From: JARBAU01 sp040414675
GTDB lineage: Archaea; Thermoproteota; Nitrososphaeria; Nitrososphaerales; Nitrososphaeraceae
Assembly: GCA_040414675.1 (NCBI GenBank)
Contig: JBEDUN010000131.1
Coordinates: 1 to 32,045 of the forward strand
Length of the DNA stretch: 32,045 nt
Direction of reading: 5' to 3'
The notes under the pieces were generated by a model. It was not told where the DNA came from. It saw only the letters and a list, made by a program, of their open reading frames with translations, and made no database searches. Below, one piece after another: positions 1 through 7,882 of the stretch. The first letter of the stretch is position 1. Every line of letters starts with the position of its first letter. The position numbers were made by a program, and so were the translations under genes.

Positions 1-212
1 GTTAGTGGTGGTTCATCAGACCAACCTACTGTGATTTTCATATTTCCAACTTGTTTTGTTATGTGTGCGTATACAGGTAGGACTGGCAAAGTAGATGTAA
101 ACCGCGCACTGAAAGCAGATATCACTAGAAGACCGCAAACGGCCGCAAACAGGCAAATGACAATTCTGTTTAAAGTGTAATAAATATTAATAAATTTGAC
201 CTCTTTAAACAT
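1..212 (-). CDS. Secreted or membrane-anchored protein, N-terminal fragment cut by the window edge
   Basis: An open frame on the minus strand starts at an ATG (complement of 210-212) and runs 70 codons to the edge without a stop. The protein begins with a short basic segment, then a strong hydrophobic stretch at about residues 17-36, and continues with VYAHITKQVGNMKITVGWSD. This reads as a signal peptide or anchor followed by an exported beta-rich domain. The sequence after the putative cleavage site starts with Ala-His, as in exported copper-binding proteins, but this is only suggestive. The gene diverges from the large CopC-CopD fusion gene with a 108-base spacer, so the two may share a control region and a role in the outer envelope. 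Most of the protein lies outside the window, so no family can be fixed. Confidence that it is a real gene is good; its function is unknown. Confidence 0.72.
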   Translation of the reverse strand, partial: MFKEVKFINIYYTLNRIVICLFAAVCGLLVISAFSARFTSTLPVLPVYAHITKQVGNMKITVGWSDEPPL

Positions 213-320
213 CGAGCTTTTTTATCCTATAAATTTATTGGTTCATTCGTCGAATGTTTGGAATAAATTCTCAAATACTATAAATCTCAAAGAATTCTAC
301 ACAATTGCGGGGTCCTGAAT
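213..320. promoter_or_regulatory. Divergent promoter region with TATA-like boxes
   Basis: This spacer separates two divergent exported-protein genes. For the rightward gene, CTATAAAT at about 279-286 would place transcription start near 306-310 and give a leader of about 12 bases before the ATG at 321, which is usual in archaea. For the leftward gene, the AT-rich boxes TATAAATTTA (227-236) and a second one near 260-270 are candidates. No factor-binding site is recognised. Box assignments are inferred from spacing alone. Confidence 0.4.
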
Positions 321-3300
321 ATGACTGATAAAGGCAATATCCAGTCATGTAAATACACTAATTATTTTTTTGGCTTGATAATAGTGCTGGCCATATCACT
401 TTCAATCACAATTCTAGTTATATCTCCATCTGTCCTTCAGAAAACATACGGACATGCATTTGTAATTGATAGCAACCCATCGCCATCCCAATCATTAAAA
501 AGCCCTCCAAAATCTGTACAGGTAACCTTAAGCGAGCCTGTGGATGTACGATACAGCAAGATCTCAGTTTTGGACTCTACTGGAAAACAAGTCGACAAGA
601 AGGATGTTCACTACGTAAAGGGAGACCATACTGTTTTAGGTGTCTCTATGCCGGCCTCCGTCAAAGATGGAGTCTACACAGTTTCTACCAAGATGTTATC
701 GGAAGTAGACGGACACGTAACCGATAACGCATTTGTATTCGGCATTGGTAAGGCGGCAATTCCCACCGCTACCGCAGCATCATCTAATGGCGCAGGATCA
801 GAGCTATCTGTTCCTGACGCTTTAGCAAGGTTTCCTTCCTTGGTTGGTCAGGTGATCATAGTGGGAGGAGCTTTTCTAGCTCTATGGATCTGGAAACCTC
901 TTGCCAAGATTGGTTGGTTGTTTACAGTATTTACTGGAACTAAGCATAGAATTGATCGTAGTTTTTATTTATTGATGCTTGTAGGCTCGACCATCCTAAT
1001 TTTATCTGATATTGCAATGATAGTTGTACAAGCATCATCTATAGGTGCAACGATTGGTGATGCTATTTCTACCAAGTTCGGAAGCGTCTGGATCATAAGA
1101 ACAGTACTTTCTATAATATTGATTGGCTTCTCAGTACTATTCTGTTATAAGCAAGGAATATTGAAGTTCAATACAATAAGGGACCGAGGGAATAAGAATA
1201 AGACAAGTGAATATCACTCTTCGTCGATCCAACTTACTAGAAAGGTGATCATATTCTATTTAGTATTTGGTACTCTCACTTTGTTTACTACAAGTTTAAT
1301 TAGTCATGGAGCAGCAGTATCTGGAAATGCACTCACATCAATTCTTATCGATTTTATTCACAATTTTGGTGCTTCACTTTGGATCGGTGGTCTAATATAC
1401 CTTGCCTTTGTAATCGCACCTTGTATAAAGAAAGCTAATCTAGAAGAACCGATAAAGGCATCCATCTTATCAATAATACTACCAAGATTTTCTACTATTC
1501 CAGTAACGGTACTTGGGGTAATTGTGATAACAGGACCATTTTTGTTGTACATTCTGGAAAGTAATCTAGCATTAACCTTAGCTTCTTTCTATGGAAAAGT
1601 ACTGATTATCAAGTTGTCACTTGCTGCAGTGATGATAGTTATCGGCGGTTATAATCAGGTAAGAATCTATCCTCAAGCTTTAAAGGAATCAACAATGATA
1701 ACTATCAAAGCGATTCAAAACCGACACAATGTAAAAGTCGAGGAGAATAGAGCATTTAAGGGAAATGTCAGCTCTGACTCAAATTCGATCAAGGAAATAC
1801 CTAACTCTATGAATATTGAAAAAGATGCAGGTAAAATAGAGAACTACAAATCCTCATCAAAAACGAACATAACAGCGATTTCCAAGTTCAATAGAACTAC
1901 TAAAATTGAAGCCTTAGTTGGTATAGCCCTCCTATTGGCTGTGGCAGTAATGGTCAATAGTGGTTTACCCGATAGCGAATTCCAAAGTCTAATACAGCAA
2001 CAAAAGCAGCAATTTCAAAATGGTCAATTGTTAGCTGCTCAAACTAGTAACAAACCATTTACGGCAACTAGTTTTACTGATGATGGAGACATAATTACTC
2101 TTTCTATAGATCCATTTCATCCTGGTAGTAACAATTTTCAAATCAGATTCTTGAATTCAACTTGGACACCGATTGATATGAATTCAGCAACTGTGAGGCT
2201 TACCCAGACTGATAAGGGCATAGGACCCATCGAAGTTGACACTAAACATATGTCATCTACATCAAATGAATTTTCGGCAAGCGCCTCTTTTGGATTACCC
2301 GGAAAGTGGGAAATACAGATTGAAGGAACACCTAAGCGAGAAAATTCACCTAATATATTAGGCACGTTTGATCTCTTAGTAAAGCCTTCACTAGATCAAA
2401 CAAAATTCAACGTCCAGGAATTTCGGGTCCCTCAAGATTTGAATAAAAATAACTCTGCCAGCCAACCTCTTTATCCAATATATGACAAAACAAGAAATAT
2501 GATATGGGTCGGGGATACTTCAATCGGCAGCGGGCGGTTGTTGGCCTACAATTTGAGTAGCGGAAAATATTATTCACATATACTAAATGGCACAAGCATT
2601 GTTACAAGTATTGCTATGGATTCGAATCACAACAACATCTGGTATGTTGATCCCTTGAATAAGAATCTCGGAACTTATGATCCTAATACTAAATCCAATA
2701 CGCTTTATAAAATAAAAAGCCAGGGACCACCATCTGGAATTACAATAGATAATGGTGTCAATAATAGTACAACTTCCAATGTATGGATTTCTCTGCCTGC
2801 TGACAATGAGATTGCAAGGTTCAATACACAAACCAAGAACTTTACTACTTACCATATACCGACCCCAAATTCAGGTCCTTTAGGCATCACAGCTGACAGC
2901 GCCGGTCTTATTTGGTTTGCCGAAGCCGGCTCAGGAAAGATTGCAAGTATAGACACTAACAAAAATTTTATTATAACAGAATATCCGTCAAAAGGTAGTA
3001 ACAATACCAACAGTACACTTAAGAGTCCTACGGCCCTGCTTATTGATCCTGATACTAATGATATTTTTGTATCTGAACACGATGGTCACTCAGTAAGCGT
3101 TTTTGATCCGTTATTAAAGACATTCAAACGATATTCGGATCTAGATTCTACAGGTCTCCCATTTGGAATGGCTCTGGATAGTTACCACAATTTGTGGGTA
3201 GCAGAACATATAATTAATAAAATATCAGTTATCGATACTACTACTGGAGAACACAAAGACATCAATATTCCGACCAAGAACCCTTTCACCCAGTGGCTAG

Positions 3301-3620
3301 TTGCCGATGGCGGTGGAAAAATATGGTTTGCGGAACAAAGAGGCGATTCATTAGGCACGATTAGTTCTGTTGCAAGTACGTTACAGCAGGGCACCAGTTC
3401 GAGTCAAGTGCCGTCATCCAGTACGGGCGTCAGCCCAACTCGTAATGCCAACACTATTCCACAATTGGGATTTGGTTATGCGGATATCATAGGACCAACA
3501 GTCGCTGCTGGAATTGTATTTAGTGCATTATTTTACGCTAGAAGCATAATAGATTTGAAGAGAAGTATGAATCGCCTGACAAGTATGGATAGCAGTAGGA
3601 CCAACAAGAACCGTCAATAA
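321..3620 (+). CDS. CopC-CopD-YtkA-like-Vgb propeller membrane fusion protein
   Basis: The 1099-residue protein has five parts. A signal/anchor helix (about 18-36) is followed by a CopC domain (about 45-143). It starts at His45 and has the DGH motif at 130-132, matching the two ends of the CopC Cu(II) site. A CopD-like block of about eight membrane helices (about 170-550) carries SHG (328-330) and HNFGASLWIGG (347-357). A YtkA/FixH-like exported domain (about 580-690) follows, and then a propeller (about 700-1020) with seven blade signatures such as IWVGD, IWFAEAG, LWVAEH and IWFAEQRGD. A Ser/Thr-rich linker and one C-terminal helix (about 1052-1074) close it. CopC-CopD-YtkA order is known from YcnJ-type copper importers; the Vgb (virginiamycin lyase-like) propeller is the unusual addition. 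Likely role: binding copper outside the cell and moving it across the membrane, perhaps with a sensing or docking propeller. Lyase activity is not claimed. Confidence 0.88.
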   Translation: MTDKGNIQSCKYTNYFFGLIIVLAISLSITILVISPSVLQKTYGHAFVIDSNPSPSQSLKSPPKSVQVTLSEPVDVRYSKISVLDSTGKQVDKKDVHYVKGDHTVLGVSMPASVKDGVYTVSTKMLSEVDGHVTDNAFVFGIGKAAIPTATAASSNGAGSELSVPDALARFPSLVGQVIIVGGAFLALWIWKPLAKIGWLFTVFTGTKHRIDRSFYLLMLVGSTILILSDIAMIVVQASSIGATIGDAISTKFGSVWIIRTVLSIILIGFSVLFCYKQGILKFNTIRDRGNKNKTSEYHSSSIQLTRKVIIFYLVFGTLTLFTTSLISHGAAVSGNALTSILIDFIHNFGASLWIGGLIYLAFVIAPCIKKANLEEPIKASILSIILPRFSTIPVTVLGVIVITGPFLLYILESNLALTLASFYGKVLIIKLSLAAVMIVIGGYNQVRIYPQALKESTMITIKAIQNRHNVKVEENRAFKGNVSSDSNSIKEIPNSMNIEKDAGKIENYKSSSKTNITAISKFNRTTKIEALVGIALLLAVAVMVNSGLPDSEFQSLIQQQKQQFQNGQLLAAQTSNKPFTATSFTDDGDIITLSIDPFHPGSNNFQIRFLNSTWTPIDMNSATVRLTQTDKGIGPIEVDTKHMSSTSNEFSASASFGLPGKWEIQIEGTPKRENSPNILGTFDLLVKPSLDQTKFNVQEFRVPQDLNKNNSASQPLYPIYDKTRNMIWVGDTSIGSGRLLAYNLSSGKYYSHILNGTSIVTSIAMDSNHNNIWYVDPLNKNLGTYDPNTKSNTLYKIKSQGPPSGITIDNGVNNSTTSNVWISLPADNEIARFNTQTKNFTTYHIPTPNSGPLGITADSAGLIWFAEAGSGKIASIDTNKNFIITEYPSKGSNNTNSTLKSPTALLIDPDTNDIFVSEHDGHSVSVFDPLLKTFKRYSDLDSTGLPFGMALDSYHNLWVAEHIINKISVIDTTTGEHKDINIPTKNPFTQWLVADGGGKIWFAEQRGDSLGTISSVASTLQQGTSSSQVPSSSTGVSPTRNANTIPQLGFGYADIIGPTVAAGIVFSALFYARSIIDLKRSMNRLTSMDSSRTNKNRQ

Positions 3621-3838
3621 AGCCTTTTATTATGGCTAGCACCAAAAGGAGGCAAGCTGTACAATAGACCTACTTTGGTCGAGTTTTATTCAATCATATA
3701 CTCCATTTTGATACAATACGTTCTAAGGTTTTGACTAGAAGGCTTCAAAATAATTCTCACAATTGTAAATGTATAATCAAGGACCCGATTAACCGATTGC
3801 ATTTAGTCCAAGTTTAAAAAAAGTTTAAAGAGCAGGAT

Positions 3839-4603
3839 GTGAACATAAACATATTGTTCTTCAAGGTTTTATTGTTTACTATTATCTTACTGGCTGTACT
3901 ATTTGTTTCGGCTGCTAGTGAAGGTAATCATCATTACGTCAACATGGTCGAAGGAAAAAAAAATAATAATAATAGGCACTCTTCTGATCGTAACAACAAC
4001 GACCAATCAAATAACGAACCCTCTATCCAAATTTGCTGCACGTGGTCATCCAACAAGTTAAGTGGTGAAGGATTAACTTATAGGATAATTGGCGGCAATT
4101 CTGTTGCTGAACAAGCAGTGCACAGCGCTATTGACGATTGGTCTAAGAATATTGAAGGTCTGAAATTTACTGAGCTGGACACTTCTGACACAAGTGCTGA
4201 CATAACCCTAAAATTCAATTCTAAATTTTCTCAAGACGGTAGTGTCAGACATATGAAGCTGGCGGATAGTGGAATAACACTCAAAGCTATTGCTCCTGGG
4301 GCAACTCGAATTAATTATAATCTTCAAAACGGTGAGATAACTAATGCCGTAACAACCGTATCAAAATCTGTGTTTGGTGAGAAATTAGACTTTGCTACAA
4401 CCGAACAAATTGCCAAGCATGAGCTGGGACATGCGCTTGGTTTAGGTCATGCCAATTTCAATGGTGACCTCATGTCTCCTACACTAAATGATGAATCGAA
4501 AACGATATCCAAGTGTGACGTTGAAGCTGTGCTAACCGCCAACGGTATGCTGAAAAATGATGATAGCAATAATAATTCAGGTGATTTATTTAGATGTCTT
4601 TAA
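3839..4603 (+). CDS. Secreted matrixin/metzincin-type zinc metalloprotease
   Basis: The 254-residue protein has a hydrophobic signal segment (about 5-26), an Asn/Ser/Lys-rich low-complexity stretch (about 38-62) and a catalytic domain. The extended zinc motif HELGHALGLGH lies at 194-204: zinc ligands His194, His198 and His204, and catalytic Glu195. LMSP with Met212 fits the Met-turn of metzincins. No cysteine-switch propeptide is obvious, although a Cys-Cys pair (66-67) lies just before the domain. The start is GTG at 3839. The ATG two bases upstream (3837) is followed at once by TGA, and any later start would lose the signal peptide. The protein probably cuts peptides or envelope proteins outside the cell. 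It stands between the copper fusion gene and the Nudix gene with no tight operon spacing. Family assignment is firm; the substrate is unknown. Confidence 0.87.
   Translation: MNINILFFKVLLFTIILLAVLFVSAASEGNHHYVNMVEGKKNNNNRHSSDRNNNDQSNNEPSIQICCTWSSNKLSGEGLTYRIIGGNSVAEQAVHSAIDDWSKNIEGLKFTELDTSDTSADITLKFNSKFSQDGSVRHMKLADSGITLKAIAPGATRINYNLQNGEITNAVTTVSKSVFGEKLDFATTEQIAKHELGHALGLGHANFNGDLMSPTLNDESKTISKCDVEAVLTANGMLKNDDSNNNSGDLFRCL
3952..3974 (+). repeat. Homopolymer A9 tract plus ATA/AAT microsatellite inside the protease gene
   Basis: A run of nine A (3955-3963) is followed by a short TAA-type trinucleotide repeat. It encodes the Lys-Lys-Asn-rich linker of the metalloprotease. Such tracts are prone to slippage; the nine-A run is the part that could shift the frame. 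Confidence 0.6.
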
Positions 4604-4684
4604 GATCTTGAGATTACAGCTGTATAAATATTTGATAAATATGATCGATACCTACCCAATATTCTACAAGAATTTAATGAATTA

Positions 4685-5143
4685 GTGGAATTGCAAAAAA
4701 GAAAAAAGGATTATGAAGAATCAGTTGGTGCAGTAATTTCCTACACTCCACACCAATCAATGAATTGGAACTCTCGAAGTAAGATGCTTTACGATACTAG
4801 ACAATTTTTACTGCTGAAAAGTCCAAGAGGAGATTGGAACTTTGTTAAAGGTCACAGGGAAAACGATGAAACTGACTATCAAACACTTCGAAGAGAGATA
4901 CAGGAAGAAACTGGTATTACGAGATTCTCGGTACTTGAATATTTAGGAGATGTGAACTATACCTTTTTAAAAAAGAATATCGAGATTGAAAAAGTAGTGA
5001 AATTCTATCATGTTAGTGCATCTAACTCTCAAATTATGATCTCCGAAGAACATGTAGACTACGCATGGCTTGGATATGAACAAGCCAAAAAGCTTCTGAC
5101 TTTTTGGCAATCCAAGGATATTCTTGAAAAAGTTTCAAATTGA
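4685..5143 (+). CDS. Nudix hydrolase, Ap4A-hydrolase-like
   Basis: The Nudix box is complete at residues 56-78, matching Gx5Ex7REUxEExGU: Gly56, Glu62, Arg70, Glu71, Glu74, Glu75, Gly77. The preceding RGDWNFVKGH resembles the segment of diadenosine tetraphosphate hydrolases (W-x-F-P-K-G-H), so a bis(5'-nucleosyl)-tetraphosphatase activity is the best guess. These enzymes split nucleoside diphosphate-X compounds using Mg ions held by the box glutamates. At 152 residues it has the length of a single-domain Nudix protein. The start is GTG at 4685; an ATG just upstream (4678) runs into TAG after one codon. It lies 81 bases after the protease gene and 295 before amoC, with no sign of tight coupling. 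The Nudix fold is certain; the exact substrate is inferred. Confidence 0.87.
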   Translation: MELQKRKKDYEESVGAVISYTPHQSMNWNSRSKMLYDTRQFLLLKSPRGDWNFVKGHRENDETDYQTLRREIQEETGITRFSVLEYLGDVNYTFLKKNIEIEKVVKFYHVSASNSQIMISEEHVDYAWLGYEQAKKLLTFWQSKDILEKVSN

Positions 5144-5400
5144 TTATAGGATATTACATATCGATGATTTATTCTTGTTCATGTCAACTGCCTTTGAAAA
5201 CATAGCACCTGGGTACTTAAACCATTGTATAGAGGTAAGCCGTTTCAGTTATTTGATTATCACAAATGACTATCAAGTTCGATTATCATTTTTCGATTAC
5301 TAATTTTACTATAATATGCGGCATAGATATGACTTTTTCTTGATATTTTACGGTTCTTTAAGTTTTTTATAATAACAATAATAATTTTATTTACATATGG

Positions 5401-5438
5401 TTTAAGTAGTACATAAACGTCGTAGTTAATGAACTAAC
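5401..5438 (+). promoter_or_regulatory. Probable amoC promoter (TATA-like box) and short leader
   Basis: TTTAAGTA at 5401-5408 lies about 31-38 bases before the amoC ATG. A start about 25 bases downstream would give a leader of only a few bases, typical of archaeal mRNAs. No ribosome binding site is seen before the ATG, which agrees with a near-leaderless transcript. The assignment rests on spacing only. Confidence 0.35.
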
Positions 5439-6002
5439 ATGGCACAAATGCCAGCACTGATTCCCAAAGAAGTCGAAATACAGAGACTAAAAAAGATATA
5501 CATAATGGTAATTATGCTCGGTTCAATCGCAGCTTCAGTAGAAGTAGATAATTTCGTTGATGGATCACTACATCAAACAGCCATTAGAGATAGTGCATTC
5601 ACACCAGCTCATTGGTGGTTGTACAGTCACTTTATTGCCCTGCCGTTAGGTTGGGGATTTGTGGCGATGTACGATCGAAAAGTGCCTATACTAAGAGGAC
5701 CCAATAATTCGATGAATACTGGTCTGAAGATAACCATCATTGGCTATCTAGCAACAATGTTCACGATAGGGATTAACGAAATGTGGCACTTCTGGTTCGT
5801 CGAAGAAATATTTTCAGTACCCAACCATTGGATGTTTAACATGGGAGTAGTAGTAGCTTTCATGGGCGCTCTTGCTTACGTAGTAAGAGTTTATGCACGT
5901 CTAGTGGAGTTAGGTGCGGAAACACCAGCAAGGAATCCATACGTAGCTGAAATGTACAAGCTTGCTCTAGAAGGCAAGTTATATAGCAGATCCATACCAT
6001 AG
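5439..6002 (+). CDS. amoC: Archaeal ammonia monooxygenase subunit C
   Basis: The 187-residue membrane protein is recognised as archaeal AmoC by its full length and by stretches such as TPAHWWLYSHFIALPLGWGF. It is a subunit of the copper membrane monooxygenase that oxidises ammonia to hydroxylamine. The copper site of the PmoC/AmoC family, Asp-x3-His-x12-His, is intact as Asp41, His45 and His58. The second family site is probably represented by Asn113 and His117, with His130 near the third position. About four to five membrane helices are seen. The neighbours are not amoA, amoB or amoX: the next gene on the same strand is almost 1.9 kb away. This is therefore an orphan amoC, as is common in group I.1b ammonia oxidisers that carry extra copies. 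Whether it is expressed with the main amo genes cannot be told from this window. Confidence 0.97.
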   Translation: MAQMPALIPKEVEIQRLKKIYIMVIMLGSIAASVEVDNFVDGSLHQTAIRDSAFTPAHWWLYSHFIALPLGWGFVAMYDRKVPILRGPNNSMNTGLKITIIGYLATMFTIGINEMWHFWFVEEIFSVPNHWMFNMGVVVAFMGALAYVVRVYARLVELGAETPARNPYVAEMYKLALEGKLYSRSIP

Positions 6003-6039
6003 ACGAACCTCAACCGAGCGTGATTCAAAAGTACCCATC

Positions 6040-6050
6040 TTCTTTTTTTT
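6040..6050 (+). terminator. T-run terminator after amoC
   Basis: TCTTCTTTTTTTT at about 6038-6050, 38 bases after the amoC stop, is a T-rich tract of the kind that ends transcription in archaea. No strong hairpin is needed or seen directly before it. Confidence 0.45.
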
Positions 6051-6182
6051 AACTAAGATAAATTTCTGTCATTATTTAAAGTTAAAATATCTACAGGGTC
6101 TTTGCTTTAGCAAAAATTAGTAACATAATATGATTCTACAGCCCATTCAAAGTAATTTTGAGGTTTTATAAACGAGTGATTT

Positions 6183-6236
6183 CCGGAATCTCGCAGACCA
6201 CCTTTGCGACAGCGTCCTAACCGGCAGCAATCTGCT
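6183..6236. ncRNA. Small G+C-rich hairpin cluster downstream of amoC, possible structured RNA
   Basis: In an AT-rich spacer this patch is clearly richer in G+C. It holds TCGCA (6191-6195) pairing with TGCGA (6205-6209) over a 9-base loop, enclosed by CCGG at 6183-6186 and 6221-6224. A second hairpin is GGCAG-CAAT-CTGCT (6223-6236). It has no convincing tRNA layout or C/D boxes. An ACA follows the second stem on the plus strand, so an H/ACA-like guide is conceivable but unproven. It lies beyond the amoC T-run, between convergent genes. Strand and boundaries are unknown. Confidence 0.25.
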
Positions 6237-6323
6237 ACACTACTTATCATCACGTCTAATATTTTCTTATCTCGATATACCTAAACTTTAGTTAATCAAG
6301 TTCCACACTCAAGAATAACATAC

Positions 6324-6584
6324 TCATTTGGTAGTAGTACTACTCAGTTCATCAATGTTGTTATAGAGATCCAAATATTGCATTCCTTTAGACGTGGTTT
6401 TATAAACTTGATTAATTTCTTCATACTGTAACAAATCATTTTGTGAAAGAATTAGAAGGTATTCCTTAAGCTGAGCGAAAGATAGGAAGGCTTTATACAT
6501 TATTTTCGTCTTAGTCGATCCACCATCCTTATTTGCACTTTCTAGAATCATTGCAATTATATCTGTTCTGCTTCTATATTTCAA
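6324..6584 (-). CDS. Small winged-helix DNA-binding protein (ArnR/HTH_45-like)
   Basis: The 86-residue protein matches the short winged-helix proteins abundant in Nitrososphaeria. It has RSRTDIIAMIL at the N-terminus, TKTKIMYKAFLSFAQLKEYL as the recognition core, and a wing ending in YKTTSKGMQYL. It is a likely transcription regulator acting as a dimer; no ligand domain is present. It is about 50% identical by eye to the protein encoded at 10230-10508, so the two are paralogues. The start is TTG (complement of 6582-6584). It is backed by AGGTGA a few bases upstream, which fits the archaeal anti-Shine-Dalgarno, and by alignment with the ATG start of the paralogue. Its target is unknown. It points toward amoC and is separated from it by the hairpin-rich patch. 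Confidence 0.82.
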   Translation of the reverse strand: MKYRSRTDIIAMILESANKDGGSTKTKIMYKAFLSFAQLKEYLLILSQNDLLQYEEINQVYKTTSKGMQYLDLYNNIDELSSTTTK

Positions 6585-6872
6585 GGAGTCACCTATTAAT
6601 CAGATAATAACTATTTATGATATGCTAACATAATTACCTAGCTTCATGTAGTTCTCTATTTTCCTTATTCATGTTAAATAAAATTTTTATTGATCTAAGT
6701 GTTTTTCATGTTACTTCTCAATTTCAGGATTTGAATAGGAAGAATATAGTATTGCACAATTTACACCAAGCATTTTCAAACTAATATGATGCATATTCTG
6801 TATCTAGACAGGAACTGCTACAGAAACAGCCCCCAGAATACTAGCACAAAATCATCAATTTTATTATTCCGA

Positions 6873-7079
6873 TTAATAGGAATGATACTCTAACTTATGC
6901 AACCTAAGCTGCTTGAGAGTAGCAAATAATTTGTAACATTTTTCACATTTCCACTGATTTGCTCTTGCTTGTTCGTAACTCGAGTAGGTAGCCTCTTTAC
7001 TCTCGTACCTCTTTGTTTTGAAATTATATGTATAATGATTGTAATTAACTTTATATTTTAACTTAGTTAAGTCTACCAT
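6873..7079 (-). CDS. Single C2H2 zinc-finger protein
   Basis: The 68-residue protein ends in a C2H2 finger with Cys-x2-Cys-x12-His-x4-His spacing (CEKCYKLFATLKQLRLHKLEYH, about 45-66). The region before it is Lys/Tyr-rich (for example TYNFKTKRYESKEATYSSYE) and may bind nucleic acid or protein. Short single-finger proteins are common in Nitrososphaeria; their roles are largely unknown. The same finger spacing recurs in the small gene at 8904-9068. The start is an ATG. It stands alone, more than 280 bases from its neighbours, on the minus strand like the winged-helix gene after it. A role in DNA or RNA binding is inferred only from the finger. Confidence 0.72.
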   Translation of the reverse strand: MVDLTKLKYKVNYNHYTYNFKTKRYESKEATYSSYEQARANQWKCEKCYKLFATLKQLRLHKLEYHSY

Positions 7080-7742
7080 CCTTTGATAACATACATATGA
7101 CCATCTTAAAAATCAATATGCTACTTCTCTAAATAACATTATGCAGTAACAAACTATTCTTCTATTTTTACTAGGTCATCTTTCAGTCACTTGAACACCT
7201 TGAAATTCGGCACATTTGAATTGTCTTCCCTTTTCAAACCTAACTCAGTAGCAAGCTAGACTGAGTCATTACAGATAAAAAATAAAACTGCTTCCCTCTC
7301 TATTACACATCTATTCTGGCAAGATTATTCCAATTCTATATCCTCATCTTATGACTTTAAAACTGTGAGTGATTCTGTCATGAAGTTCAAGGTAGTGAAA
7401 GATATTTTTACGATAAGGCATTATTGAAAATTTGTCGCATAAACTGCTAAAAAATTTCAGAATACGTGAGAAACTGGATGAAATTTGAATATTAGTAGAA
7501 ATAGCGTACTACAAATAAACAATTAGTATATTATATAATTCGATGAAGAAAAGAAATTGCATAAAAGAGAGAATAAACTATAAATCGTATAAATATTATA
7601 ATTGAGATATTTGCTTTGTCGTACAACCATCTCTTTAAAATGACTGGAAGCAAAATTTGCTGGATATACGAATATTTTGCATCAATCTGTAGATTTTGCG
7701 CATATCTAAGCAGTAATATTCATCACACAAATAGTTGAGGAA
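7080..7742. other. Long AT-rich spacer, no gene seen
   Basis: This spacer lies between the minus-strand zinc-finger gene and a possible small ORF before the permease. I see no long open frame, tRNA-like fold or repeat array in it. It must hold the promoters of the divergent neighbours, but no box stands out in the AT-rich background. Confidence 0.5.
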
Positions 7743-7874
7743 GTGCGATACACAAAATTTGTCGATCGAGAATCATATACAAGCTCTAGAGAAAACGAAC
7801 CAGACAACTTCTTCGGATTAGGCAATAACGGAAAATACTCTATAAATTCTAGATTCTGCTGCAAAACTTGGTGA
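7743..7874 (+). CDS. Possible 43-residue small ORF just upstream of the permease gene
   Basis: A GTG at 7743 opens 43 sense codons ending at TGA 7872-7874, eight bases before the permease ATG. The product is hydrophilic (for example RESYTSSRENEPDNFFGLG) and ends with Cys-Cys near the C-terminus. The amino acid mix looks protein-like for such AT-rich DNA. GAGG lies two bases before the GTG, which is too close for a good ribosome site. The close spacing suggests a leader ORF or the end of a decayed gene translated with the permease. No family is recognised and it may be chance. Confidence 0.3.
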   Translation: MRYTKFVDRESYTSSRENEPDNFFGLGNNGKYSINSRFCCKTW

Positions 7875-7882
7875 CACATTAA

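Noticed and set aside
321..3620. Streptogramin (virginiamycin B) lyase activity of the propeller
   Set aside because: Only the blade signature is shared; catalytic residues cannot be assigned and an exported copper protein is a poor place for this enzyme.
6183..6245. Possible tRNA gene
   Set aside because: Neither strand has a TTCRA T-loop with a 5-pair stem, a D-arm pattern or a matching acceptor stem.
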